64,000 bases of DNA. It comes from Microtetraspora fusca (GTDB taxonomy: Bacteria > Actinomycetota > Actinomycetes > Streptosporangiales > Streptosporangiaceae). This document shows, in pieces, positions 1 through 8,431 of this stretch (position 1 is its first letter; every line of letters starts with the position of its first letter). The notes under the pieces are model-generated. The model was given only the letters and a program-made list of their open reading frames with translations. It searched no databases and was not told the origin of the DNA. Location of the stretch: the NCBI RefSeq assembly GCF_001570365.1, contig NZ_BBYK01000054.1, positions 113,515 to 177,514 on the forward strand, in the 5' to 3' direction. Made by a program: the position numbers and the translations under genes.

Positions 1-681
1 GGCATCATCAGCGCCGTGTCGATCCCGGTGATGGCCAAGGCCCGGATCGGCCACTTCGTCGAGGCCCAGGTGCTGCAGGCGCTTGGCGTCGACTACATCG
101 ACGAGTCCGAGGTCCTCACCCCCGCCGACTACGCCAACCACATCGACAAGTGGCGTTTCACCGTCCCCTTCGTCTGTGGGGCCACCAACCTGGGTGAGGC
201 GCTGCGCCGCATCACCGAGGGCGCCGCGATGATCCGCTCCAAGGGCGAGGCCGGCACCGGCGACGTCTCCAACGCCGTCACCCACATGCGCACGATCCGC
301 GCCGAGATCCGGCGGCTCACCTCGCTGGCCGAGGACGAGCTGTACGTCGCGGCCAAGGAGCTGCAGGCGCCGTACGAGCTGGTCGCCGAGGTGGCCAAGA
401 CCGGCAAGCTCCCGGTCGTGCTGTTCACCGCGGGCGGCATCGCCACCCCGGCCGACGCCGCGATGATGATGCAGCTCGGCGCCGAGGGCGTCTTCGTCGG
501 CTCCGGCATCTTCAAGTCCGGCGACCCGGCCAAGCGCGCCGCCGCCATCGTCAAGGCGACCACGTTCTACGACGACCCGGACGTCGTGGCGAAGGTGTCG
601 CGCGGCCTGGGCGAGGCCATGGTCGGCATCAACGTGGACGACATCCCGGTGCCGCACCGCCTGGCCGAGCGCGGCTGGTGA
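1..681 (+). CDS. pdxS: Pyridoxal 5'-phosphate synthase lyase subunit PdxS (5' truncated by window edge)
   Basis: PdxS condenses ribose 5-phosphate, glyceraldehyde 3-phosphate and ammonia into pyridoxal phosphate in the cytoplasm, with PdxT supplying the ammonia. The open frame runs from base 1, so roughly 70-80 N-terminal residues are missing compared with the family length of about 295-305. Family blocks are plain: [61 protein letters not shown] and the C-terminal ERGW. Visible Lys13 and Lys81 correspond by alignment to the two catalytic lysines known in Bacillus PdxS (81 and 149). The partner pdxT is not adjacent but about 1.9 kb downstream, beyond a MarR/MFS pair. Confidence 0.97.
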   Translation, partial: GIISAVSIPVMAKARIGHFVEAQVLQALGVDYIDESEVLTPADYANHIDKWRFTVPFVCGATNLGEALRRITEGAAMIRSKGEAGTGDVSNAVTHMRTIRAEIRRLTSLAEDELYVAAKELQAPYELVAEVAKTGKLPVVLFTAGGIATPADAAMMMQLGAEGVFVGSGIFKSGDPAKRAAAIVKATTFYDDPDVVAKVSRGLGEAMVGINVDDIPVPHRLAERGW

Positions 682-714
682 CCCGCGTGTGATCTCGCCG
701 GTCTGATCCGCTGA

Positions 715-748
715 GAAACGGCGGCCCCGCCACCGGGGCCGCCGTTTC
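715..748 (+). terminator. Hairpin terminator after pdxS
   Basis: Two perfectly complementary 15-base arms (715-729 and 734-748) enclose the 4-base loop CCAC. A short T-containing stretch follows. The position between the pdxS stop and the MarR promoter fits a transcription terminator. Confidence 0.8.
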
Positions 749-800
749 GCTTTCCGGAAGCTCCTGGAATATCAGGCATATGAGGGGCCCTCCGGGCGAA

Positions 801-835
801 TAGTTAGTCAGGCTAAGTTAGTATGGCAAACTATG
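801..835 (+). promoter_or_regulatory. Promoter and candidate operator of the MarR gene
   Basis: This AT-rich patch lies directly against the MarR start. It holds the dyad TTAG-N5-CTAA (804-816) and a second dyad TAGT-N7-ACTA (819-833). TAGTAT at 819-824 could be a -10 box, placing transcription start at or next to the ATG at 833, which would make the mRNA leaderless. Overlapping dyads are the expected layout for autorepression by a MarR dimer; that role is inferred. Confidence 0.5.
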
Positions 836-1258
836 ACGACGGATGACACGCAGGCGCTGGCCGAGCGCCTGTCCCGCGAACTGCGCCACCTGGTGATGCT
901 GCTGCGCCGCACGACGGCGGGCCAGCCGATCACCACCCAGCAGTACGGCGTGCTCGGCTCCCTGGAGGGCGGCGGCCGGCGGATGACCGAGCTGGCCGAG
1001 GAACACGGGGTGCAGCTCCCCACCATGACGGTGCAGATCAACCGGCTGGAGGACGCCGGGCTCGTCGCGCGCGCCGCCGACCCGGCCGACGCCCGCGTGC
1101 GCACCGTCGAGCTCACCGAGGAGGGCCGCGCCCGGCTGCACGCCGTAAGGGAGGCGAGGATCGCTTATCTCAGCCGCCAGCTCGGCTCCCTCACCCCCGA
1201 GGAGCGCGCCGCCATCGACGTCGCCCTGCCCGCCCTCGCCAAGCTCGGCCGAAGCTGA
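833..1258 (+). CDS. MarR-family transcriptional regulator
   Basis: A 141-residue protein of the usual MarR length. The winged-helix core includes the recognition segment around MTELAEEHGVQLPTMTVQINRLEDAGLV and the wing AADPADARVRTVELTEEGR. It probably binds DNA as a dimer and responds to a small ligand that cannot be named from sequence. It is followed after 11 bases by an MFS transporter, the classic arrangement of a MarR repressor controlling an efflux pump. The ATG at 833 has no Shine-Dalgarno sequence but sits 8 bases after a -10-like TAGTAT, so a leaderless transcript is likely. An ATG at 823 is out of frame. Confidence 0.9.
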   Translation: MTTDDTQALAERLSRELRHLVMLLRRTTAGQPITTQQYGVLGSLEGGGRRMTELAEEHGVQLPTMTVQINRLEDAGLVARAADPADARVRTVELTEEGRARLHAVREARIAYLSRQLGSLTPEERAAIDVALPALAKLGRS

Positions 1259-1269
1259 AGGAGTACCAG

Positions 1270-2478
1270 TTGTCGCAGCCATCCGGAGGACTCCTCCGTC
1301 AGCCCGTCTCGGTGTGGGCCACCGCGTTCGCCGCGGTGGTGGCCTTCATGGGGATCGGGCTCGTCGACCCCATCCTCCCGTCGATCGCGCAGGGCCTGCG
1401 GGCCACGCCCAGCCAGGTGTCGCTGCTGTTCACCAGCTACTTCCTGGTCACCGCGGTCGCGATGCTGATCACCGGCTGGTTCTCCAGCCGGATCGGCGGC
1501 AAGCGCACCCTCCTGCTCGGCCTCGCGCTCGTCGTCGTCTTCGCCGCGCTGGCCGGGACCTCCGACACGGTCGGCCAGCTCGTCGGCTTCCGTGCCGGAT
1601 GGGGCCTCGGCAACGCGCTCTTCGTGGCCACCGCGCTCGCCGTGATCGTCGGCGCGGCCAGCGGCGGCGCGGAGAAGGCGATCATCCTCTACGAGGCCGC
1701 GCTCGGCCTCGGCATCTCCCTCGGCCCGCTGGTCGGGGCGCTGCTCGGCGACTGGAACTGGCGCGCGCCCTTCTTCGGCACGGCGACGCTGATGGCCGTC
1801 GGGTTCGTCCTGATCGTGACCCTGCTCGCGCCGACGCCCAAGCCTGCCGTACGGACCCGGCTGAGCGACCCGATCCGCGCGCTGGCCCACGGCGGCCTGT
1901 CCACCACCGCCTTCACCGCGCTCTTCTACAACTTCGCGTTCTTCACCGTGCTGGCGTTCACGCCGTTCATCCTCGGCATGTCCGCGTACGGCATCGGCGC
2001 GGTGTTCTTCGGATGGGGCGTGTGCGTGGCGCTGGCCTCCGTCTTCGGCGCGCCGTGGCTGCAGCGCCGCCTCGGGTCGGTCCGCGTGCTGCTGCTCTCC
2101 CTCGCGCTGCTCGCCGTCCTCCAGGTGGGCATCGCCCTCTCCGGGCAGGCCGGGACCGTGGTCTTCGTGATCCTGTGCGGCATCCCGATCGGGTTCAACA
2201 ACACGATCTTCACCGAGGCCGCGATGGAGGTGTCGGACGCGCCCCGTCCCGTCGCCTCGGCCGGCTACAACTTCGTCCGCTGGATGGGCGGGGCGCTCGC
2301 GCCGTACATCGTGACCAAGCTGGGTGAGGAGTTCGGCGAGGCCGTGCCGTACTACGTGGGGGCGGCCTGCTGCGTGGTCGGCATCGCGATCCTGTTCGCC
2401 CGGCGGCACCATCTGGCCGCGCTCGACCACGTCGACACCGATCACACCTTCCAGGACGCGTCGCCCGCACAGGCATAA
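1270..2478 (+). CDS. MFS transporter, DHA1-like drug/metabolite efflux
   Basis: A 402-residue integral membrane protein with about twelve hydrophobic segments. The MFS loop signature between TM2 and TM3 appears as [16 protein letters not shown]. It probably exports a small molecule by proton antiport; the substrate is unknown. The TTG start at 1270 is chosen because AAGGAG (1258-1263) lies 6 bases upstream and overlaps the end of the MarR gene, so the two are co-transcribed and probably translationally linked. The pair separates pdxS from pdxT. A link to vitamin B6 export is possible but only a guess from position. Confidence 0.88.
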   Translation: MSQPSGGLLRQPVSVWATAFAAVVAFMGIGLVDPILPSIAQGLRATPSQVSLLFTSYFLVTAVAMLITGWFSSRIGGKRTLLLGLALVVVFAALAGTSDTVGQLVGFRAGWGLGNALFVATALAVIVGAASGGAEKAIILYEAALGLGISLGPLVGALLGDWNWRAPFFGTATLMAVGFVLIVTLLAPTPKPAVRTRLSDPIRALAHGGLSTTAFTALFYNFAFFTVLAFTPFILGMSAYGIGAVFFGWGVCVALASVFGAPWLQRRLGSVRVLLLSLALLAVLQVGIALSGQAGTVVFVILCGIPIGFNNTIFTEAAMEVSDAPRPVASAGYNFVRWMGGALAPYIVTKLGEEFGEAVPYYVGAACCVVGIAILFARRHHLAALDHVDTDHTFQDASPAQA

Positions 2479-2488
2479 AACATGCGGT

Positions 2489-2518
2489 TTGGGACGTTCT
2501 GCGCCTTGGTTCTACGCT
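2489..2518 (+). promoter_or_regulatory. Candidate promoter for pdxT-yebC
   Basis: TTGGGA (2489-2494) and TACGCT (2513-2518) are separated by 18 bases and lie about 30 bases upstream of the pdxT start. The spacing fits a housekeeping sigma factor. This would let pdxT be expressed independently of the MFS gene. Confidence 0.45.
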
Positions 2519-2546
2519 GGGACCACCGCCGGACGAAAGGATGACC

Positions 2547-3137
2547 GTGACGACTGCGCCGCTTATCGGCGTGCTCGCCCTGCAGGGCGACGTGCGCGAG
2601 CACGCCCGCGCCATCGAGGACGCGGGGGCGAGGGCGATGGCCGTACGCCGCAGGAGCGAACTGGACGCGGTCGACGCGTTGGTCATCCCGGGCGGGGAGT
2701 CCACCACGATGTGGAAGCTCGCGACCGCGTTCGACCTGCTCGAACCGCTCAAGCTGCGCATCAAGGAGGGGCTGCCCACGTACGGCTCCTGCGCGGGGAT
2801 GATCATGCTGGCCGACCGCATCGAGGGCGGCGTCGAGGGCCAGGAGACGATCGGCGGCATCGACATGGTCGTCCGCCGCAACGCCTTCGGCCGCCAGGTC
2901 GACTCCTTTGAGGCCGACCTCGACTTCGCCGGACGCGGCACCGTCCGGGCGGTTTTCATCCGCGCACCCTGGGTCGAGTCGGTCGGCGCCGACGTGGAGG
3001 TGCTGGGCACAGCCGAGCCCGGGGGTAGGATCGTCGCGGTCCGACAGGGACCTCTGCTCGCGACGTCCTTCCACCCCGAGCTGACGGGCGACGCGCGGGT
3101 TCACTCGTATTTTGTCGAAATGGTGAGGGAGTTCTAG
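2547..3137 (+). CDS. pdxT: Pyridoxal 5'-phosphate synthase glutaminase subunit PdxT
   Basis: PdxT hydrolyses glutamine and channels ammonia to PdxS. The class I glutamine amidotransferase triad is visible: nucleophile Cys82 in GSCAGMI, and His176 and Glu178 in SFHPELTGD. The oxyanion-region motif [11 protein letters not shown] is also present. The length, 196 residues, is typical. I place the start at GTG 2547 because GAAAGG (2535-2540) is 6 bases upstream. The ATG at 2541 would directly abut that ribosome site; using it adds two residues. yebC follows 3 bases after the stop, so the two genes share a transcript. Confidence 0.96.
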   Translation: MTTAPLIGVLALQGDVREHARAIEDAGARAMAVRRRSELDAVDALVIPGGESTTMWKLATAFDLLEPLKLRIKEGLPTYGSCAGMIMLADRIEGGVEGQETIGGIDMVVRRNAFGRQVDSFEADLDFAGRGTVRAVFIRAPWVESVGADVEVLGTAEPGGRIVAVRQGPLLATSFHPELTGDARVHSYFVEMVREF

Positions 3138-3140
3138 GCG

Positions 3141-3896
3141 ATGTCCGGCCACTCCAAATGGGCGACGACGAAGCACAAGAAGGCCGCGCTCGACTCCAAG
3201 CGCGGCAAGCTGTTCGCCAAGCTCATCAAGAACATCGAGGTCGCGGCCCGGACCGGCGGCCCCGACCCGGACGGCAACCCGACCCTCTACGACGCCATAA
3301 CGAAGGCGCGTAAGAACTCCGTCCCCATCGACAACATCGAGCGGGCGCGCAAGCGCGGCGGCGGCCTGGAGGCCGGCGGCGCCGACTGGCAGACCATCAT
3401 GTACGAGGGCTACGCCCCGGGCGGCGTGGCCGTCCTGATCGAGTGCCTCACGGACAACCGCAACCGCGCGGCGTCCGAGGTCCGGGTCGCGCTGACCCGC
3501 AACGGCGGCTCGCTGGCCGACCCGGGTTCGGTGTCGTACATGTTCAACCGCAAGGGCGTCGTCCTCGTGCCGAGGGCCGGCGACCTCTCCGAGGACGACG
3601 TGCTGCTGGCCGTCCTCGACGCGGGCGCCGAGGAGGTCAACGACCTCGGCGACAACTTCGAGGTGGTGTGCGAGGCCACGAACCTGGTCCCGGTCCGCTC
3701 CGCCCTCCAGGACGCCGGCATCGAGTACGAGTCGGCCGAGCAGAGCTTCCTGCCGAGCATGAACATCCCGCTCGACGAGGAGGGCGCCCGCAAGGTCTTC
3801 CGCCTCATCGACGCCCTCGAGGACAGCGACGACGTGCAGAACGTCTGGGCCAACTTCGACGTCTCCGACGAGATCATGGAGAAGCTCGAGGCGTAG
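3141..3896 (+). CDS. yebC: YebC/PmpR-family regulator or translation factor
   Basis: A 251-residue protein with the family N-terminus [14 protein letters not shown] and blocks such as [30 protein letters not shown] and [11 protein letters not shown]. Members have been described as DNA-binding regulators and, more recently, as ribosome-associated factors that help translate difficult motifs. Sequence cannot separate these roles. It sits between pdxT and the ruvCAB cluster, as in many actinobacteria, where proximity to ruvC is conserved. GGGAG inside the end of pdxT serves as ribosome site. Confidence 0.93.
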   Translation: MSGHSKWATTKHKKAALDSKRGKLFAKLIKNIEVAARTGGPDPDGNPTLYDAITKARKNSVPIDNIERARKRGGGLEAGGADWQTIMYEGYAPGGVAVLIECLTDNRNRAASEVRVALTRNGGSLADPGSVSYMFNRKGVVLVPRAGDLSEDDVLLAVLDAGAEEVNDLGDNFEVVCEATNLVPVRSALQDAGIEYESAEQSFLPSMNIPLDEEGARKVFRLIDALEDSDDVQNVWANFDVSDEIMEKLEA

Positions 3897-3910
3897 ATTC
3901 GCCCGTGGGT

Positions 3911-3940
3911 CCCGCCGCCGCCCTGTGAGCGGCGCGCGGG
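3911..3940 (+). terminator. Possible terminator after yebC
   Basis: CCCGCCGCCGC (3911-3921) can pair with 3929-3940 with one bulged base and a 7-base loop. There is no T-run after it. The position just after the yebC stop supports the call. Confidence 0.4.
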
Positions 3941-3956
3941 TCACACGGAAAATCGA

Positions 3957-3986
3957 TTGGCGCGGGACCGGTCGTCAGCATATTTT
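3957..3986 (+). promoter_or_regulatory. Promoter of the Eis-like acetyltransferase, likely leaderless
   Basis: TTGGCG (3957-3962) and TATTTT (3981-3986) are separated by 18 bases. The GTG start at 3995 lies 8 bases after the -10 box and has no Shine-Dalgarno sequence, so transcription probably begins at or close to the start codon. Confidence 0.5.
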
Positions 3987-3994
3987 GTCCGATC

Positions 3995-5149
3995 GTGGAC
4001 ATTCGTGACCTCACCGTCGATGATCTCGACGCGGTGCTCGACAACCGTAAGCGGGCCTTCGGCCCCATCTCCGGCAGCGACGTCGAGACGTGGCGCGAAC
4101 TGGTGGTGCCCGTGTTGCCGACCGGGCGCTTCATCGGCGCCTTCGACGGTCCCCGCCTGGTCGCCACGGCTCGGATCAACGCGTTCACCCAGTGGTGGCA
4201 CGGCCGGCCGATGCCGATGGGCGGCGTCGCGAGCGTCACCGTCGCCCCCGAGGACCGGGGCCGCGGCGTGGGCCGGGCGATCATGCAGGCCGTCATCGAG
4301 CGTACGGCCGAGCTCGGGGACGTCGTCTCCGCGCTCTACCCCGCCACCACGCCGCTCTATCGGAGCATGGGCTGGGAGCACGCGGGCGGCCTGACCAGGG
4401 CCACCCTCCCCACCGAGGCGCTGCGCGGGCTCGGCACGGACGGCCCCGGCGTCAAGCTGCGCCGGATGGGCCCCGACGACGCGCCGGAGCTGATCGCGAC
4501 CATCGGGCGGATCAACGCCGCGACCCGCGCCTCCGGCCCGGTGTGCTACGACGAACGCACGTGGCGGCTGTGGCTGGCCGAGGACGACGACTTCTGTTAC
4601 ATCGCCGACGACGGATTCCTGATCTACCGGTGGGACAGCGGTGACATCGAGGTCGACAACTGCGTGGCCGGATCCGAGGCCACCGCGCGGGCCCTGTGGT
4701 CCATGGTCGGCAGCGCCTCCTCGATCGCCAAGTCCGTCACGGCGATCGTCGACCCGTACGACCCGGTGCTCTGGCTGCTCCGGGAGCGGAGCAAGGACGA
4801 GATCCGGCAGACGCGCTGGATGTTCCGCGTGATCGACCTGGCCGCCGCCGTCGCGCGGCGCGGCTTCCCCGCCGGGATCTCGGTGGACACCGTCATCCAG
4901 GTGGAGGACCCGCAGCGGCCGGCGAACAGCGGCGCCTGGCGGCTGGAGATCTCCTCGGGGGCGGGATCCGTCACCCCGTCGTCGGGAACCGGGCCCGCCT
5001 TCGGCGTCCGCGGCCTGTCCGCGCTGTTCGCGGGCGTCCCCATGGCCGCGCTGCGCCGTACCGGCCTGGTCGCGGGCGGCACCGCCGAGGACGACGAGGC
5101 GCTCGACGCGGCCTTCCACTGCGCCGCGTACATGCTCGACTACTTCTGA
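3995..5149 (+). CDS. Eis-like GNAT-family N-acetyltransferase
   Basis: A 384-residue protein, close to the Eis family length of about 400. It has an N-terminal GNAT fold with the acetyl-CoA loop EDRGRGVGRAIMQ, a second degenerate GNAT-like region, and a C-terminal sterol-carrier-like part. Eis enzymes acetylate amines at several positions, including aminoglycosides, using a conserved Tyr and the C-terminal carboxylate. Here a Tyr is present in LYRSMGWEHAG and the chain ends in Tyr-Phe, like the Phe terminus of mycobacterial Eis. It stands alone behind its own promoter. The natural substrate is unknown, and drug acetylation is only inferred from the family. Confidence 0.85.
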   Translation: MDIRDLTVDDLDAVLDNRKRAFGPISGSDVETWRELVVPVLPTGRFIGAFDGPRLVATARINAFTQWWHGRPMPMGGVASVTVAPEDRGRGVGRAIMQAVIERTAELGDVVSALYPATTPLYRSMGWEHAGGLTRATLPTEALRGLGTDGPGVKLRRMGPDDAPELIATIGRINAATRASGPVCYDERTWRLWLAEDDDFCYIADDGFLIYRWDSGDIEVDNCVAGSEATARALWSMVGSASSIAKSVTAIVDPYDPVLWLLRERSKDEIRQTRWMFRVIDLAAAVARRGFPAGISVDTVIQVEDPQRPANSGAWRLEISSGAGSVTPSSGTGPAFGVRGLSALFAGVPMAALRRTGLVAGGTAEDDEALDAAFHCAAYMLDYF

Positions 5150-5192
5150 TCCGCCGTTACCCGTGATCTCGCGCCTCCGCCGGGAGTAGAGT

Positions 5193-5220
5193 TCTTCGCC
5201 GAACACGTGTTCGGCGAAGA
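5193..5220 (+). promoter_or_regulatory. SOS box (LexA operator) upstream of ruvCAB
   Basis: A perfect 28-bp palindrome made of two 14-base arms (5193-5206 and 5207-5220). Its centre CGAACACGTGTTCG (5200-5213) matches the actinobacterial/Gram-positive LexA pattern CGAAC-N4-GTTCG. It starts right after the -10-like TAGAGT (5187-5192) and ends 24 bases before the ruvC start, the right place to block transcription. SOS control of ruvC is known in mycobacteria, and induction by DNA damage is expected here. Confidence 0.88.
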
Positions 5221-5244
5221 GTGGATCCCGGGGGAGGCGTTCTC

Positions 5245-5829
5245 GTGCGGTTGCCCGAGCTGAGGGTGATGGGGGTCGATCCGGGGCTGACCCGGTGCGG
5301 CCTCGGAGCGGTCGAGGGCCGTCCGGGCGCGCCGCTGCGCATGGTGGCCGTCGGCGTGGTGCGCACGCCCGCCGAGGACGACATCGGCGCCCGGCTGGTC
5401 GCCATCGAGGCCGAGATCGAGCGCTGGCTCGACGAGATCAAGCCCGACGCGGTGGCCGTGGAGCGCGTCTTCGCCCAGCACAACGTGCGCACGGTCATGG
5501 GCACCGCGCAGGCGTCCGCGGTCGCCATCACCTGCGCCGCGCGGCGCGGCCTGCCGGTCGCGCTGCACACGCCGAGCGAGGTCAAGGCCGCCATCACCGG
5601 GAACGGCAACGCCGACAAGAAGCAGGTCGGCACCATGGTGACCCGCGTGCTCAGGCTCGACGCCATGCCGAAGCCCGCCGACGCCGCCGACGCCCTGGCC
5701 CTCGCCATCTGCCACGTCTGGCGCGGCGGCGCGCAGAACCGGCTGGCCCAGGCCCTGGCCGGGCGGGGACGACCCGGCGCGGCCGTCGCGCTCCAGCCGG
5801 GGTACCGCCATCCCGGGGCCGGGCGGTGA
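5245..5829 (+). CDS. ruvC: Holliday junction endonuclease RuvC
   Basis: RuvC cuts Holliday junctions symmetrically within the RuvABC resolvasome. The four acidic metal ligands are visible: Asp12 in MGVDPGL, Glu73 in [10 protein letters not shown], and Asp146 and Asp149 in PADAADALA. The product is 194 residues with the start at GTG 5245, chosen because GGGGGAGG (5230-5236) is 8 bases upstream. An in-frame GTG at 5221 lies before this ribosome site, immediately after the SOS palindrome. The last 30 or so residues are a basic, low-complexity tail. Confidence 0.96.
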   Translation: MRLPELRVMGVDPGLTRCGLGAVEGRPGAPLRMVAVGVVRTPAEDDIGARLVAIEAEIERWLDEIKPDAVAVERVFAQHNVRTVMGTAQASAVAITCAARRGLPVALHTPSEVKAAITGNGNADKKQVGTMVTRVLRLDAMPKPADAADALALAICHVWRGGAQNRLAQALAGRGRPGAAVALQPGYRHPGAGR

Positions 5830-5923
5830 CCCGGGAGACGTCGCCGGCCGCGGCGATGTCGGCGGCTTCTGGTAGGACTGGGGTCCGCGAGGCAGGGCGG
5901 GCCGATGGGGGAGGGAACGCGCA

Positions 5924-6547
5924 GTGATCGCATCCGTGGCGGGCCGGGTGGCCGGGGTCGGGCCGGAGGCCGCCGTGATCGAGGTCGGCGGGGTCGGCAT
6001 GCTGGTGCACTGCACGCCCGGCACGCTGGCCGGGTTGCGGGTGGGCGAGCCCGGCAGGCTCGCCACCTCGCTCGTGGTTCGCGAGGAGTCGCTCACGCTG
6101 TACGGCTTCGCCTCCGAGGACGAGCGGACCGTGTTCGAGATGCTGCAGACGGCGAGCGGAGTGGGGCCGCGCATCGCGCTCGCCATGCTTGCCGTCCACA
6201 CGCCGAGCGCGCTGCGGGTGGCCGTCGCGACCGCCGACATCAAGGCGCTGACCATGGTCCCCGGCATCGGCCAGAAGGGCGCCCAGCGCATCGTCCTGGA
6301 GCTCAAGGGCAAGCTCGGCACCCCGGAGGACGCGGTCAACGCCGCGCTCGGCGGCGGCGCGCCGGTGCCGCCTCCCTGGCGCGACCAGGTCCACTCCGGC
6401 CTGGTCGGCCTCGGATACTCGGCCAAGGACGCGGACGAGGCCGTCGCCGCGGTGGCGCCCGAGGCCGACGCAGAGGTGGCGGCCGGCCGGTCCCCCCAGG
6501 TCGCCGTGCTGCTCAAGTCGGCCCTGCGGGCGCTGAGCGTCCGGTGA
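5924..6547 (+). CDS. ruvA: Holliday junction branch migration protein RuvA
   Basis: RuvA tetramers bind the junction and load RuvB. The 207-residue protein has the N-terminal OB fold (IASVAGRV...[12 protein letters not shown]), the double helix-hairpin-helix region ([16 protein letters not shown] and [20 protein letters not shown]) and the C-terminal RuvB-binding domain ([13 protein letters not shown]). GTG 5924 is preceded by GGAGGG at 5910-5915. The gap of 94 bases after ruvC shows no second SOS box, so ruvA and ruvB probably depend on the promoter in front of ruvC. Confidence 0.96.
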   Translation: MIASVAGRVAGVGPEAAVIEVGGVGMLVHCTPGTLAGLRVGEPGRLATSLVVREESLTLYGFASEDERTVFEMLQTASGVGPRIALAMLAVHTPSALRVAVATADIKALTMVPGIGQKGAQRIVLELKGKLGTPEDAVNAALGGGAPVPPPWRDQVHSGLVGLGYSAKDADEAVAAVAPEADAEVAAGRSPQVAVLLKSALRALSVR

Positions 6548-6596
6548 GTCGTCCGATGAACGTTTCAGCGCGCCACCGGCGACGGGGGAGGCAGTC

Positions 6597-7613
6597 ATGA
6601 GCATCGAGCGCGACCTGGTGTCGCCCGACGCCGAGGGGGACGAGCACGCCATCGAGGCGGCGCTGCGTCCCCGCCGCCTGGAGGAGTTCATCGGCCAGGG
6701 GAGGGTGCGCGAGCAGCTCTCGCTGGTGCTGGAGAGCGCCCTGCGCCGCAACCGGCCGCCGGACCACGTGCTGATGAGCGGCGGCCCTGGCCTGGGCAAG
6801 ACCACGCTCGCCATGATCATCGCGGCCGAGCTGGGCGCGCCGCTCCGGATGACCTCCGGCCCGGCGCTGGAACGCGCCGGCGATCTCGCCGCGATCCTCT
6901 CGACCCTCTCCGAGGGCGAGGTCCTCTTCATCGACGAGATCCACCGCATGGCCCGCCCGGCCGAGGAGATGCTGTACCTCGCGATGGAGGACTTCCGGGT
7001 CGACATCGTGGTCGGCAAGGGGCCGGGCGCCACGTCCATCCCGCTGGACATCGCGCCGTTCACGCTGGTCGGGGCGACCACGCGCGCCGGGCTGCTCCCG
7101 GCGCCGCTGCGCGACCGCTTCGGCTTCACCGCCCACATGGACTTCTACGAGGTGCCGGAGCTGGAGCAGGTGCTGCACAGATCCGCGCGGCTGCTGTCCG
7201 TCGATCTTCCCGGCGAGGGCGCGCACGAGATCGCCCGCCGGTCCCGCGGGACGCCCCGCATCGCCAACCGCCTGCTGCGCCGGGTTCGCGACTTCTCCGA
7301 GGTGCGCGCCGAGGGCGTGGTCACCCGCGAGGTGGCCGCCGCCGCGCTCAACCTCTACGAGGTGGACGGCGAGGGCCTGGACCGGCTCGACCGCGCCGTG
7401 CTCGGGGCGCTGCTGCGCAAGTTCGGCGGCGGCCCGGTCGGGTTGTCCACGCTCGCCGTGGCGGTGGGGGAGGAGCCGGAGACCGTGGAGGTGGTGGCGG
7501 AGCCGTTCCTCGTTCGGCAGGGCCTGCTGGCCCGCACACCGCGGGGTCGCGTGGCGACCGCGGCGGCCTGGACGCACCTCGGCCTGATCCCGCCCCCGGA
7601 CGCCCCCTTCTGA
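6597..7613 (+). CDS. ruvB: Holliday junction branch migration helicase RuvB
   Basis: RuvB is the AAA+ motor of branch migration. The 338-residue protein shows Walker [12 protein letters not shown] (Lys68), Walker B VLFIDEIH (Asp113), sensor 1 around [11 protein letters not shown] with the arginine-finger region [10 protein letters not shown], and the C-terminal winged helix. ATG 6597 follows GGGGGAGG by a short spacer. It is the last gene of the ruvCAB operon; a 350-base gap follows. Confidence 0.97.
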   Translation: MSIERDLVSPDAEGDEHAIEAALRPRRLEEFIGQGRVREQLSLVLESALRRNRPPDHVLMSGGPGLGKTTLAMIIAAELGAPLRMTSGPALERAGDLAAILSTLSEGEVLFIDEIHRMARPAEEMLYLAMEDFRVDIVVGKGPGATSIPLDIAPFTLVGATTRAGLLPAPLRDRFGFTAHMDFYEVPELEQVLHRSARLLSVDLPGEGAHEIARRSRGTPRIANRLLRRVRDFSEVRAEGVVTREVAAAALNLYEVDGEGLDRLDRAVLGALLRKFGGGPVGLSTLAVAVGEEPETVEVVAEPFLVRQGLLARTPRGRVATAAAWTHLGLIPPPDAPF

Positions 7614-7814
7614 ACCGCGCGGCCGTTCCGCTTCCGCTGGAGGAGTGGCGGAGCCGTGAATGACCGACGACGAAAGCCGTGCATTTCTTGAATGACGGAG
7701 AAATATCAGGGGGGCCGAAGTCGGTCGAGAAGGGCGCATCAGCCGTGCATGGTCACAGATCGGTTGCAAAGACGCTGAAATGGGCACTTTCCCGCGTGCC
7801 ATATCGTGGGTTCG

Positions 7815-7844
7815 TTGCCGCTCTTCGAGCGGCTCGCCTACACT
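7815..7844 (+). promoter_or_regulatory. Candidate promoter for yajC-secD-secF
   Basis: The 350-base ruvB-yajC gap contains no credible gene. TTGCCG (7815-7820) and TACACT (7839-7844) with an 18-base spacer form the best promoter match, leaving a leader of about 110 bases before yajC. I saw no clear terminator for ruvB in the gap. Confidence 0.42.
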
Positions 7845-7963
7845 GCGTGGCTTGACCGGCCGCTTACGCTGACACTTCTCGGCGACGCGGTCGCGGCGCG
7901 CAAAACGCCTAACTGGACCTCCGGTGTCAAGCCGGTTCATCACCTAATGGAAGGGTGGCCCCC

Positions 7964-8389
7964 GTGGGCAACAACCCGCTTGGGACGTTTCTGCCACTGA
8001 TCTTGCTGGTAGTGGTGTTCTACTTCCTGCTGATCCGCCCCCAGCGCAAGCGTCAGCAGGAGCAGCTGCAGATGCAGAACACGCTTACGCCGGGCGCGCG
8101 CGTCATGACCACCACGGGTCTGTTCGGCACCGTGGTGGGCCTCCAGGACGAGGACGTCATCCTGGAGATCGCGCCGGGTGTGGAGACCCGCTGGGTCAAG
8201 GCCGCGATCGGTCGCGTTGTGACTCCCGTTGACGGTGCCGACGCCGACGAGACGGATGCTGCCCAGTCCGTGGCGCAAGAGGGCGTTCGCGACGACGCCC
8301 ATGAGGACATTCAGAAAGACAAGGGCGAGCAGGTGACCGAGACCTCCGAAGACGGGGGCGCCAAGGACTCGAGCACCAAGCAGTCCTGA
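7964..8389 (+). CDS. yajC: Preprotein translocase accessory subunit YajC
   Basis: YajC associates with SecDF at the Sec translocon. The 141-residue protein has one N-terminal membrane helix (PLILLVVVFYFLLIRPQRKR) with the hallmark IRPQRKRQ stretch, then LTPGARVMTTTGLFGTV, and a long acidic hydrophilic tail typical of actinobacterial YajC. The start is GTG 7964 because GGAAGGG (7949-7955) is 8 bases upstream; an in-frame GTG at 7955 overlaps that site. secD follows after 42 bases. Confidence 0.93.
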   Translation: MGNNPLGTFLPLILLVVVFYFLLIRPQRKRQQEQLQMQNTLTPGARVMTTTGLFGTVVGLQDEDVILEIAPGVETRWVKAAIGRVVTPVDGADADETDAAQSVAQEGVRDDAHEDIQKDKGEQVTETSEDGGAKDSSTKQS

Positions 8390-8431
8390 CCACGCTCACT
8401 GAAGATCCCTTGACGAAAGAGTCGACCACCA

